Assembly (NCBI RefSeq): GCF_002979775.1
Contig: NZ_PCPR01000002.1
Coordinates: 310,001 to 374,000 of the forward strand
Reading direction: 5' to 3'
Length of the DNA: 64,000 nucleotides
DNA from: Arthrobacter sp. MYb23
GTDB taxonomy: Bacteria > Actinomycetota > Actinomycetes > Actinomycetales > Micrococcaceae
Position numbers and translations under genes: made by a program. Below the pieces are notes generated by a model that was not told where the DNA came from, ran no database searches, and worked only from the letters and a program-made list of their open reading frames with translations. This document shows positions 11,685 to 19,826 of the stretch, in pieces. The stretch's first letter is position 1. Each line of letters begins with the position of its first letter.

Positions 11685-12671
11685 TTAGAGCATAATGACT
11701 GAGCCCGATTTTGCCGAATCCAATACGGCCTCGGCGACCCTCAGGGTCTCCAGTCCCTCTGCCATAGTGACGATGTTAAGCGACTTGCCGAGGACGGCAT
11801 CACGGAAGGCCTCGTGTTCCATCTTGAGGGGCTCACGCTTCGCCAAGGCGAATCGCGTCGAGGAACCCTCGGAAACTCCACGGAATGCCGCGACTGAATC
11901 CCAGTCGGTCTGGAACGTTCCGTTCTCGACGAATGTGAGGTCAGCGGAAATGGTGTCCGCAATGAACGCTCCACGTTCACCGAGAACCACCGTAGTTCTT
12001 TCCTTCATAGGCGAGAGCCAATTGACAATGTGGTTCGTCACTACACCGCTCTTGAGATGGCCGATCGCGGTGACCATGTCTTCGTGCTCGCGGCCGCTGC
12101 GGGAGGTGGTGTGGGCAACTACATTGATGAAGTTGCTCTGGGCCAGCCACGCAGTGAGATCAATGTCATGGGTTGCCAGATCCTTGACCACCCCTACGTC
12201 GGCAATGCGCGCGGGGAACGGGCCCTGCCGCCTCGTGCTTATCTGGTAGACCTCGCCCAAGTCGCCATTCTCCAGCCGGTCCCGAAGGCTCTGCAGGGAA
12301 GGGTTGAACCGTTCGATGTGCCCGACGGCACCGATGAGACCCCTGGATTCAAAGGCTTCGGCGATACGCCTGCCAGACTCGGAATCGTTGGCGATCGGTT
12401 TCTCGACGAGGCAGTGCACACCTGCCTCAGCGAGCTGCAGCGCTACTTCCTCGTGCAGGATGGTCGGCACGGCCGCCACGGCCATATCTATGCCCTGCGC
12501 GATCAGTTCTTCGACCGAGTTAAAGACGGTCAGTCCATCGGCAACGTTGTGAGGATCCCCGAAGGAGTCAGCGACGGCAACGAGGTCGACGCCGTCAAGC
12601 TCGCGGATAACGCGGGCGTGGTGGCGGCCCATCATCCCCAGTCCGATGAGGCCTGCACGCAAATTAGCCAC
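11685..12671 (-). CDS. Gfo/Idh/MocA family oxidoreductase (WbpB/WlbA-like sugar dehydrogenase)
   Basis: A 328-aa NAD(P)-dependent enzyme with an N-terminal Rossmann motif GLIGLGMMGRHHARV, the EKP motif (HCLVEKPIA) and a C-terminal substrate domain with DLATHDIDL. In WbpB/WlbA this fold oxidises C3 of UDP-GlcNAcA, the step before transamination. The GTG start overlaps the aminotransferase stop by one base. With the aminotransferase and acetyltransferase it matches the enzyme set that installs a 3-acetamido group on a UDP sugar. No UDP-GlcNAc 6-dehydrogenase (WbpA) is nearby, so the substrate may instead be UDP-GlcNAc. Confidence 0.85.
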   Translation of the reverse strand: MANLRAGLIGLGMMGRHHARVIRELDGVDLVAVADSFGDPHNVADGLTVFNSVEELIAQGIDMAVAAVPTILHEEVALQLAEAGVHCLVEKPIANDSESGRRIAEAFESRGLIGAVGHIERFNPSLQSLRDRLENGDLGEVYQISTRRQGPFPARIADVGVVKDLATHDIDLTAWLAQSNFINVVAHTTSRSGREHEDMVTAIGHLKSGVVTNHIVNWLSPMKERTTVVLGERGAFIADTISADLTFVENGTFQTDWDSVAAFRGVSEGSSTRFALAKREPLKMEHEAFRDAVLGKSLNIVTMAEGLETLRVAEAVLDSAKSGSVIML

Positions 12672-13762
12672 TAGCTTCCTGCCTTCGCAATGGCGTTGAC
12701 CGCGGAAACGATGCGGTCAAGGTCGCCCTGGCTCAGCGACGGGTGTACCGGGAGTGACAATACGCTGGCCGCGGCTTCCTCCGTGACGGGCAGGTCATCC
12801 GAGGTCTGGAAAGGAGCGAGGCGGTGGTTGGGGATGGGGTAGTACACGCCACAGCCCACGTTGTATTCCTCACGCAGTGCCTTCGCGAAACCGTCACGGT
12901 CCTCAGCAATGCGGATGGTGTACTGGTGGTACACGTGCTCGTAGCCCTCAGACACCTTGGGAGTGACAACACCCTCGATGTTGGCGTCGAAGAAGGCCGC
13001 ATTCTCCTGACGGGTCTTGGTCCAGGCATTGATTTTGGTCAACTGCACGCGGCCAATTGCAGCGTGGATGTTGGTCATGCGGGCGTTGAAGCCAACAAGC
13101 TCGTTCTCGTATTGGCGCTCCATGCCTTGGTTACGAAGCAAGCGGAGGCGACGCTCGACGTCGGACAGGCCGGTGCTGACCATGCCACCTTCGCCGGAGG
13201 TCATGTTCTTGGTGGGGTACAGGCTGAACATGGCGAAGTCGCCGAAAGTACCCACTTTTCGGCCGTTGACCGCCGCGCCGTGCGCTTGGGCTGCGTCTTC
13301 GAAGACCTTCACGCCGTGCTTGGAAGCGACAGCGCCGATACCGTCCACGTCGAAGGGGTGTCCGTAAAGGTGAACGGGCATGATGGCGGCCGTGCGGTCC
13401 GTGATTTTAGATTCGACGGACGCAGGATCAAGGGTGTAGTGGTCCAGGTCCACGTCAGCGAAGACAGGAGTCGCGCCTGTCAAAGCCACGGAGTTGGCCG
13501 TGGCAGCGAAAGTGAACGACGGCACAATAACTTCGTCGCCGGGGCCGATGCCCGCAGCCAACAGACCAAGGTGCAGACCGGACGTACCGGAGTTAACGGC
13601 TACCGCAGCCCTGCCATCGAGGAGGACCTGCGAGAATTCCTGCTCAAAGGACGCAACCTCCGAGCCCTGTGCGAGTTGGCCGGAGGCAAGGACGGCCTCT
13701 ACTGCCTTGCGCTCGTCATCACCAATGATGGGTTTAGCGGGGGGAATGAATTCGGGGCTCAT
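12671..13762 (-). CDS. DegT/DnrJ/EryC1/StrS sugar aminotransferase (WbpE-like)
   Basis: A 363-aa PLP enzyme. It starts MSPEFIPPAKP with GDDERKAVEAVLASGQLAQG, followed by the cofactor-site motif NSGTSGLHLGL and FEDAAQAHGA. The Schiff-base lysine is in SLYPTKNMTSGEGGM. This family transfers an amino group, usually from glutamate, to a 3- or 4-keto UDP sugar; the linked dehydrogenase suggests the 3-position. The start overlaps the acetyltransferase stop by 4 nt (ATGA), so it is co-transcribed with it and with the dehydrogenase. Confidence 0.93.
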   Translation of the reverse strand: MSPEFIPPAKPIIGDDERKAVEAVLASGQLAQGSEVASFEQEFSQVLLDGRAAVAVNSGTSGLHLGLLAAGIGPGDEVIVPSFTFAATANSVALTGATPVFADVDLDHYTLDPASVESKITDRTAAIMPVHLYGHPFDVDGIGAVASKHGVKVFEDAAQAHGAAVNGRKVGTFGDFAMFSLYPTKNMTSGEGGMVSTGLSDVERRLRLLRNQGMERQYENELVGFNARMTNIHAAIGRVQLTKINAWTKTRQENAAFFDANIEGVVTPKVSEGYEHVYHQYTIRIAEDRDGFAKALREEYNVGCGVYYPIPNHRLAPFQTSDDLPVTEEAAASVLSLPVHPSLSQGDLDRIVSAVNAIAKAGS

Positions 13763-14349
13763 GCCTCTACCTCTCGAAGGGTCTCGTTCTGTTCAACATA
13801 TGTGGCGCCGGTTTCCGGGCAAACCCAGTTCTCACCTGTGCGCTGCAGCGGGAAACCAGCTTTTCCGACCCAACCGTGGCGTTTGGCCGGAACTCCGACC
13901 ATCAGGGCAAAATCAGGGACGTCCTTGGCGACAACAGCACCAGCAGCAACCGTGGCCCACCGTCCTATTGTCACTGGTGCGACGCAAACGGCGCGGGCGC
14001 CGATTGAAGCACCTTCACGAATGGTTACACCCACGGGTTCCCAGTCGTGAGCGCTCTTCAAGCCGCCATCCGGGCTAACCGCCCGGGGGTAAGTATCGTT
14101 TGTGAGTACTACAGCCGGGCCGATGAAGACACCGGCCTCCAGCACCGCGGGCTCGTAGACAAGTGCATAATTCTGAACTTTGCAGTTGTCCCCCATCTTG
14201 ACCCCGGTGCCGATGTAGGCCCCGCGTCCTACGATGCAATTGACGCCCAATTCGGCCTGCTCGCGGACTTGGGCCAGATGCCAAATCTTTGATCCATCAC
14301 CAATTACCGCCTTGTCTGAAACATCGGCGCTCTCCGCAACCACTATCAC
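13759..14349 (-). CDS. Left-handed beta-helix sugar N-acetyltransferase (WbpD-like)
   Basis: A 196-aa hexapeptide-repeat acetyltransferase, near the 191 aa of WbpD. Repeats include VIGDGSKIWHLAQV, CIVGRGAYIGTGVKMGDNCKVQNY and GASIGARAVCVAPVTIGRWATVAAGAVV. The likely reaction is acetylation of the amino sugar made by the next gene. I chose the GTG at 14349 because AGGAAGGA lies about 9 nt upstream; a TTG at 14385 would add 12 residues. It is the first gene of the three-gene operon and has a long leader with inverted repeats (14400-14439). Confidence 0.87.
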   Translation of the reverse strand: MIVVAESADVSDKAVIGDGSKIWHLAQVREQAELGVNCIVGRGAYIGTGVKMGDNCKVQNYALVYEPAVLEAGVFIGPAVVLTNDTYPRAVSPDGGLKSAHDWEPVGVTIREGASIGARAVCVAPVTIGRWATVAAGAVVAKDVPDFALMVGVPAKRHGWVGKAGFPLQRTGENWVCPETGATYVEQNETLREVEA

Positions 14350-14399
14350 CGGTGAAGGTCCTTCCTCATTGAGCACACGCGACAACGAGATTCATCTTA

Positions 14400-14439
14400 G
14401 CTGAGACACCATGCCACGGTGTCAAAGCGGCGTCTCAGC
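14400..14439. promoter_or_regulatory. Nested inverted repeats in the acetyltransferase leader
   Basis: Outer arms GCTGAGAC (14400-14407) and GTCTCAGC (14432-14439) are perfect. Inner arms GACACC (14405-14410) and GGTGTC (14418-14423) are also perfect but share GAC with the outer arm, so the two hairpins cannot form fully together. It sits about 50 nt upstream of the acetyltransferase start. Role unknown: operator or RNA switch. Confidence 0.4.
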
Positions 14440-14454
14440 GGGCTCTGGCAGAAG

Positions 14455-14463
14455 TTGTCCACA
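14455..14463 (+). promoter_or_regulatory. Perfect DnaA-box 9-mer TTGTCCACA
   Basis: The sequence matches the actinobacterial DnaA box exactly and lies in the divergent region between the acetyltransferase operon and the FtsK/EccC-like gene. A single 9-mer can occur by chance. Confidence 0.35.
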
Positions 14464-14472
14464 TAGGGCACA

Positions 14473-14503
14473 ACGGCCCCAGTGCTTGAGTTCGCGGGGC
14501 CGT
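14473..14503. repeat. Inverted repeat ACGGCCCC / GGGGCCGT
   Basis: A perfect 8-bp pair of arms (14473-14480 and 14496-14503) around a 15-nt spacer, about 55 nt before the FtsK/EccC-like start. It could be a leader hairpin or an operator. Confidence 0.4.
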
Positions 14504-14557
14504 AGCGTGATCTGAGTCAGCCCGAGAAATATCCGCCAAGTCGTAGAGGATGAGCCC

Positions 14558-17500
14558 ATGGCCTTGGAGTGCACGTTGGTACGCGCCCCTGGTGCCGCTG
14601 AAACGACGGAACCGGAGGAACTCAGCATCGCTGTCCCGGACGGCACCTCCGGCACACAAGTGCAGCAGCTTCTCACGGACGCGCGTGGAACAGGGCTCCT
14701 CTCCGTCGGCGGACAACCTCTGACCACTCTTACGGTGGGAGAAGCGCCTCTCCTTCCCGGCGCCGTCCTTGTTGATAATGCTCCGCATCATCCTCGCGGG
14801 AATGACATTTCCTCGCCCCTGATGCTGCTCACCCAGTCGGGCCCCGGAGCAGGCTCAGTCTTCAGGATTCAGCGGGGCCGATACCGGATCGGAAGGGCTT
14901 CCACCGAAATCATTGTGCCGGATCCCGGCATGTCCAGGGAACACGCTATTTTGGAGGTTTCCAGTACAGCCCTCGTGATAAGGGCGGTACGCGGCGCGAA
15001 CCCGGTGTTCGTGGACAAACGGTCCGTCCGGCGAACTTTGTTGACGTCCGCGTCCAATATGCGATGTGGGAACTCCACTTTCACCGTCGTCACGGACAGC
15101 AGTCCCTACCCGCAGATTTCCGGGGAAGCAGGCCTGTCGATTGAAGAACCGCTGGAAGTACCTCATAGTCGTCGCCACTCCAACCGTTCGGCGATGGTAC
15201 TGGCGGCCGTACTGCCGTTGGTAGCCGGAATCGGGCTCGCCCTGGCAACAGGAATGTGGATGTATTTGGGCTTCACTGCAATCTCTGCGATCAGCCTTCT
15301 CGTCCCGTTGATCGCAGGGCGGAAAGGCCGGTTGCAGGGCCGGCTGGCCATAGCGCGGGCCGTCCAGGATGACCTCGAACGCAGGCGCCGATGCTCACCA
15401 TCGGCAGCTGAGCTGCTTCTAGCGGTTGGCTGCCCGTCTTCAGTGGAACTGCTGACGAAGAAACCTGCCATGAGAGTTTCAACAGACACCCCGCCGGCGG
15501 CACTGGCGGCAAATTCCCGCACTCAGGGGCCCGGTATATGGCTCCGCCTCGGAATCACGCAAACCGTGGCAAACATTCGGCTGGTTCCTGAGGATCCACA
15601 TTTTCGGCAACCACCTATTGGGGCGGTTGCGATGACGTTGGATCCCGGGTATCCCGAAGTGACGCTTTGCGGACAGCCCCACCACACAGATGCTTTGCTT
15701 CGTTTCTTCTTGATGCAGCTAGCCGGTTTCCCGGGTGCCGCGGAGACGCCGGTCATTGTTTTGGGGCGGGCCGGAAGGTTGCCGTTGAGCGCACGGTTCC
15801 TCCCCGGAGTCACGGTGACAAGCAACCTACAAACTGCCCTTGCCGCCCTGCAGCGAGCGAATGAGAGGGTGAGCGGCAAACTCTTCATGGTCGATGCTCT
15901 TTCACCGGACGACTCGGAATTCCTCTTGTCCCTCATGAATGCCGCACGATCCGCCGGGTGGCAAGTGCTCAGATGCCGTGTGTCGTCCCAACGTTCCGCG
16001 GTGGTTATCGAAATTTCGCCATCAGGAACTGCCGGCCACCTGGAGACAGCTGGCCAGCGCCGGCAGTTCGTACCGGACCTTGTTTCAGTCGAAGTTTTCG
16101 ACAGGTTCTGCCGTAAGGCACGTGCCACCCCGTTCTCTGACGGTCCTGGCACAGTGATTCCGGAGACATGTTTTCTGCCTGAGTTGCTTCCCCGCGGGCA
16201 GCGCAGAGTACTCCGTAGGTGGAAGACCGAAGCGGCCGGGCAGAACGGTCCCATCGCTGTGTTGGGCGCGGGCCAGGGCGGTCAGGTGACCTTCGACTTC
16301 AAGCTCGACGGCCCTCATCTATTAGTTGCCGGAACCACAGGCTCCGGGAAATCCGAACTCCTGAGGACGCTTGTGGCTTCCATCGCGTTGAGTCATTCTC
16401 CGGATCACACAACGTTCCTGTTCTTTGATTTCAAGGGCGGGTCAGGTTTGCAGCCACTTGCACGCCTTCCGCACTGCGTCGGACTTCTGACAGACCTCAG
16501 CAAGCACCATTTGGAGCGCGCTCTTGTTTCTCTGCGTGGTGAGATCCGATACCGCGAAGAAACATTTGCTGCTGCCAACGTGTCTGATCTTGCGCAGTAC
16601 CGGCGCGAGGCCTCCCCCACAGACCCAAATGTGCCGTATCTGGTCCTGGTGATCGATGAGTTCCGCATGCTTGTTGACGAAGCTCCAAACACTCTCCGTG
16701 AGCTCATGCGCATCGCGACCATCGGGCGCTCCCTGGGCATTCATTTGGTCATGGCTACGCAGCGACCCCAGGGGGCACTGACCGCAGACATCCGGGCAAA
16801 CGTGACCTCCAGCATTGCCATGCGGGTGCAGACGGAAGCAGAATCCATGGACATCATCAACACCAAGGTGGCGGCCTCCATCAGCGTTGAGGCTCCGGGG
16901 CGGGCTTACCTTGCCAAAGCTTCGCGTATCCCCGAAGAATTCCAAACAGCCTCACTCTCGATCTCCCCCGGCCATGCAGTATCTGGTTATGGGCTTGGCA
17001 GTTCCCTGGAGTCCGTGCAGTCGGCCTCGCAGGCTTTGCAGCAACGTTGCGTCGTCCGCAGTGCGTCCAGTCAGGAAAGCGCACTCGCGGATGCTGGTCC
17101 CGAGTGGGTCGTTTCAACAGTCCAGGAGGCTTGGCTGTCGCTTGGCAAACCTCTCCCCAGGCGTCCGATAGCAACGCCACTGCCCACATCGATTCTCTGG
17201 CACGAACCGGTTGCTGCTGAGGCAGGAAATGCGTCCGGAGTGAACGACCGTTGGATAGTGGGACCGTTGGCGATCATCGACCGGCCGACACACCAAATTG
17301 TGGAACCGCTGCTGTGGTCGCCGTCCGAGGACGGCCATCTGGCAATGATCGGCAGCGACTCCAGCGGCATGAGGGAATGCTTCAGGGCTTCGTCGGCGAT
17401 GCTTGCTACCCGGAAACCCCAACCCCATCTGTATATCCTCGACGCGATGGGCACGCTTGGGCACCTCGGACACGAGGGTCGGATCGGCGCCGCAGTGGGC

Positions 17501-18691
17501 CTGCACCAACTTCATCTGGCAACGCGGGTCTTGAAACGCCTCGCCGGAGAAATGGAACGTCGACGAAGCACTGGTGTATTCGGGGTAGGTGACTCACCCT
17601 TGGTTTTGATCGTGGCGGGATGGTGCTCATGGGCTACTGCGCTCCGGACGGGCCCTTTCGCTTATGCAGAAGGAATCCTGCAGGACATCGTCAGGGACGG
17701 TTCTTCCTTTGGTGTCACCGTACTCATTTCAGGGGAAAGGGAACTTGTCAGCTCGCGCTTTTTTGGTGCAATACAGAATCGCGCATATTTCCCTTCGGGA
17801 TCCACCGAAGAGTCCCGGTTTCACTGGCCGCGACTCCCGGACATGGAATCACTTCCAGGGCGTGCCGTCGTCTTGGGGAATTTTGCTGGGGAAGACGGTA
17901 CCGTGGCTCAGTTTCGCGGGGCTCCGGTAAACGGTCTGTGGCCGTTCGATGACCTCGAGCCATCCGAAGCGCCGTTCCGGGTACGCCCACTACCCGACCA
18001 TCTCCATGCTGACGACTTTCAGGCCCGGCTGGCCGCGTTCCGATCCAAATTGCCGGGCGGATCCGGTGGCGGGACGATGATCCAGCATACTAGCGCCCAA
18101 CCCGAATACGCCCATGGACAGGCGCCGCTCTGGATCGGCGTCGGCGGAGATGAGGCCGACCCCGTAGCCATGTCTCTCCGGGAAAACGGCGTCAGCACTA
18201 TCCTCGGTGGCCCACGTTCTGGAAAGAGCTCCGTTCTGGCGTCACTTCGTGCCCTAAGCCCTTTGGTTCCATGGGTTTTTCCGCCGGAAGCGTCGAAGTC
18301 CGGTGCCTTTTGGATATCACTCGCCTGCGAGGCCGAAGCGGGAAGTGTAGACCCCAACAGCATCCTGCTCGTGGACGACGCCGATTCACTGGAGCCCAAA
18401 GGCCGTCAAGCCTTGGCTGGCTTGATCGGAAGAGTCCGCGGCATCATCCTCACGGCAACACCAGGTCCGTCCCTGCTTCTACATCTCCCACTTGCAAAGG
18501 AAGCGCAAGCTTCCAGCATGGGTTTGGTGTTGTCGCCCGGGACACCCCATGACGGCGACCTTCTTGGCGTGAGACTTGAAGCCGACCGGGACAGGCGCCC
18601 GGGTCGCGGCTTTCTCATCGACGGGGCGGCGATAAAGCCCGTTCAATGCGTGTTCACCGCAGGTTTTCCGCGACCTGCCGAAACCCATTGA
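14558..18691 (+). CDS. FHA-domain FtsK/SpoIIIE ATPase, type VII secretion EccC/EssC-like
   Basis: A 1377-aa protein. Residues about 90-175 form a forkhead-associated domain (GRYRIGRAS, MSREHAIL), then two membrane helices at about 215-265. The first ATPase domain has Walker A GTTGSGKSEL near 592 and Walker B LVLVIDEFRML near 694, with MATQRPQG. The middle domain has a degenerate P-loop (IGSDSSGMREC near 930). The third has GPRSGKSS near 1218. In EccC/EssC such proteins drive export of WXG100 substrates. No WXG100 gene, EccB, EccD or EccE is next to it. The RBS AGAGGA is 7 nt before the ATG. It stands alone between divergent and convergent neighbours. Confidence 0.85.
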   Translation: MALECTLVRAPGAAETTEPEELSIAVPDGTSGTQVQQLLTDARGTGLLSVGGQPLTTLTVGEAPLLPGAVLVDNAPHHPRGNDISSPLMLLTQSGPGAGSVFRIQRGRYRIGRASTEIIVPDPGMSREHAILEVSSTALVIRAVRGANPVFVDKRSVRRTLLTSASNMRCGNSTFTVVTDSSPYPQISGEAGLSIEEPLEVPHSRRHSNRSAMVLAAVLPLVAGIGLALATGMWMYLGFTAISAISLLVPLIAGRKGRLQGRLAIARAVQDDLERRRRCSPSAAELLLAVGCPSSVELLTKKPAMRVSTDTPPAALAANSRTQGPGIWLRLGITQTVANIRLVPEDPHFRQPPIGAVAMTLDPGYPEVTLCGQPHHTDALLRFFLMQLAGFPGAAETPVIVLGRAGRLPLSARFLPGVTVTSNLQTALAALQRANERVSGKLFMVDALSPDDSEFLLSLMNAARSAGWQVLRCRVSSQRSAVVIEISPSGTAGHLETAGQRRQFVPDLVSVEVFDRFCRKARATPFSDGPGTVIPETCFLPELLPRGQRRVLRRWKTEAAGQNGPIAVLGAGQGGQVTFDFKLDGPHLLVAGTTGSGKSELLRTLVASIALSHSPDHTTFLFFDFKGGSGLQPLARLPHCVGLLTDLSKHHLERALVSLRGEIRYREETFAAANVSDLAQYRREASPTDPNVPYLVLVIDEFRMLVDEAPNTLRELMRIATIGRSLGIHLVMATQRPQGALTADIRANVTSSIAMRVQTEAESMDIINTKVAASISVEAPGRAYLAKASRIPEEFQTASLSISPGHAVSGYGLGSSLESVQSASQALQQRCVVRSASSQESALADAGPEWVVSTVQEAWLSLGKPLPRRPIATPLPTSILWHEPVAAEAGNASGVNDRWIVGPLAIIDRPTHQIVEPLLWSPSEDGHLAMIGSDSSGMRECFRASSAMLATRKPQPHLYILDAMGTLGHLGHEGRIGAAVGLHQLHLATRVLKRLAGEMERRRSTGVFGVGDSPLVLIVAGWCSWATALRTGPFAYAEGILQDIVRDGSSFGVTVLISGERELVSSRFFGAIQNRAYFPSGSTEESRFHWPRLPDMESLPGRAVVLGNFAGEDGTVAQFRGAPVNGLWPFDDLEPSEAPFRVRPLPDHLHADDFQARLAAFRSKLPGGSGGGTMIQHTSAQPEYAHGQAPLWIGVGGDEADPVAMSLRENGVSTILGGPRSGKSSVLASLRALSPLVPWVFPPEASKSGAFWISLACEAEAGSVDPNSILLVDDADSLEPKGRQALAGLIGRVRGIILTATPGPSLLLHLPLAKEAQASSMGLVLSPGTPHDGDLLGVRLEADRDRRPGRGFLIDGAAIKPVQCVFTAGFPRPAETH

Positions 18692-18727
18692 GGCACAGCC
18701 ACGGAAGCTCCGGAAGCCCTCTGATGT

Positions 18728-19228
18728 TCAGAGTGCCGCGGACGTTCCCCCAGCTCGTGAGGCGTAGGCCACGACGTCCTTCTGAAAGAGGAAAACGATG
18801 GCAGCCAACGCCGGAAGCAGCATCGCCAGCCCCTGCCACACCAGGCCGCCGGTCATCGTGGGAAAGCCAATAGTGAGGACAAACAACTGGGCTACCAACG
18901 CTGCTGCACGAGTCCATCCATAGCCGCGGAACAAGAAGTGGCCGACGGCGAATAACCATACAGAGAAGGCCATCAGCAGGCCAAGGGTGAAAACGGCTCC
19001 CCAGAAAGTCAACACTGGAGCACCGCTAAGCAGTTCATATGCGTACCAGGCCGCGGCACCGAGGAGGGCGAGAGCTTCAAGCAGAACAACCAGTGAAATA
19101 ATCACAATTCCCAAGGGCCGGCGAGCTGCGCCGGGTCTGTTCGGAGCGAGGTTCCCCGCCGCATCGGAATCATCACTTCCGTCCGGGCCGGAGACGGGCT
19201 GGGCTGGGTTCACGGGAGGTCTTGACAC
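18728..19228 (-). CDS. Small actinobacterial integral membrane protein (Rv3217c-position)
   Basis: A 166-aa protein with a charged, Pro/Asp-rich N-terminal 35 residues and four predicted membrane helices (for example GIVIISLVVLLEALALLGAAAWYAYELL). It starts with GTG without a strong RBS. No catalytic motif is visible. It lies next to whiB1 as Rv3217c does in Mycobacterium; the function is unknown. It runs divergently from whiB1 and convergently with the EccC-like gene. Confidence 0.75.
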   Translation of the reverse strand: MSRPPVNPAQPVSGPDGSDDSDAAGNLAPNRPGAARRPLGIVIISLVVLLEALALLGAAAWYAYELLSGAPVLTFWGAVFTLGLLMAFSVWLFAVGHFLFRGYGWTRAAALVAQLFVLTIGFPTMTGGLVWQGLAMLLPALAAIVFLFQKDVVAYASRAGGTSAAL

Positions 19229-19326
19229 ACTGGCACACTACCGGACATAGTCATCTAGCAGTGAGGGCACTGGCGGCTGATGTGATGCATCGCTCACGGA
19301 TTCCGAGCATTTCGACCACTAACACC

Positions 19327-19340
19327 CCTTGTTTACAAGG
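19327..19340. repeat. Inverted repeat CCTTG-TTTA-CAAGG upstream of whiB1
   Basis: Perfect 5-bp arms with a 4-nt spacer about 130 nt before the whiB1 ATG. It may be a regulator site or a small hairpin. Confidence 0.3.
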
Positions 19341-19347
19341 CGTTAAC

Positions 19348-19461
19348 ATGAAACGCTTGACTCAGACGACCAAGGGGGCCCATGCGGGCCCCTTTCCTTT
19401 GGAGCCTCTCGTGAATGTTTTCACAAAAGGCCCTTCTAGTTCTCACGAATGGAGTGACTGA
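19348..19461 (+). CDS. Possible 37-aa leader peptide (uORF) ahead of whiB1
   Basis: An ATG at 19348, preceded by AAGG 8 nt upstream, opens a 37-codon frame that begins MKRLTQTTKG and stops with TGA at 19459-19461, only 5 nt before the whiB1 ATG. The frame runs through the 19372-19395 hairpin. whiB1 itself has only a poorly placed GGAG, so its translation could be coupled to this frame. Codon use is weakly biased, so this may be non-coding leader. Confidence 0.3.
   Translation: MKRLTQTTKGAHAGPFPLEPLVNVFTKGPSSSHEWSD
19372..19395 (+). promoter_or_regulatory. Terminator-like hairpin in the whiB1 leader (possible attenuator)
   Basis: A 10-bp stem (AAGGGGGCCC / GGGCCCCTTT, one G-U pair) with an ATGC loop is followed by CCTTT, 72 nt before whiB1. 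It would form in the 5' untranslated RNA. Its stability suggests attenuation or termination of an upstream transcript. Confidence 0.5.
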
Positions 19462-19466
19462 TCAGC

Positions 19467-19715
19467 ATGGATTGGCGTAATCGCGCAGCCTGCCTCGACA
19501 AGGACCCGGAGCTCTTTTTCCCAGTAGGCAACACGGGACCAGCACTTCTGCAAATCGAGGAAGCCAAAAGCGTCTGCCGCCGCTGCCCCGTTGTGGACAC
19601 CTGCCTTCAGTGGGCCTTGGAGTCCGGACAGGACGCCGGCGTTTGGGGCGGCATGAGTGAAGACGAACGACGCGCACTCAAGCGCCGCGCCGCACGCGCA
19701 CGTCGCGCTTCCTAA
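19467..19715 (+). CDS. whiB1: WhiB-family iron-sulfur regulator, WhiB1-like
   Basis: An 82-aa protein that matches WhiB1 in length and sequence: MDWRNRAAC, DPELFFPVG, the four cluster cysteines (C9, then CRRCPVVDTC), the GVWGG turn and the basic tail ERRALKRRAARARR. WhiB1 binds a nitric-oxide-sensitive 4Fe-4S cluster and partners the primary sigma factor. Adjacent pdtaS reproduces mycobacterial gene order. The gene has a structured leader and is followed by a strong terminator. Confidence 0.96.
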   Translation: MDWRNRAACLDKDPELFFPVGNTGPALLQIEEAKSVCRRCPVVDTCLQWALESGQDAGVWGGMSEDERRALKRRAARARRAS

Positions 19716-19726
19716 CCCAAGGACCG

Positions 19727-19761
19727 AAAAGGCCGCGGACCGTTTGGTCCGCGGCCTTTTT
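19727..19761. terminator. Strong bidirectional intrinsic terminator after whiB1
   Basis: Stem GGCCGCGGACC / GGTCCGCGGCC with a GTTT loop, flanked by AAAA on the left and TTTTT on the right, so it can work on both strands. It ends whiB1 and probably pdtaS. Confidence 0.93.
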
Positions 19762-19826
19762 CGTTGGCTTCTGCTCGCTCTTTTCGTGACTTCAGTTCGC
19801 TGAATCCGTCGCCCGGCCTTGGGAGG

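Noticed and set aside
12824..14050. A 408-codon plus-strand frame over the aminotransferase and acetyltransferase
   Set aside because: Shadow of conserved coding sequence, no RBS and no domain.
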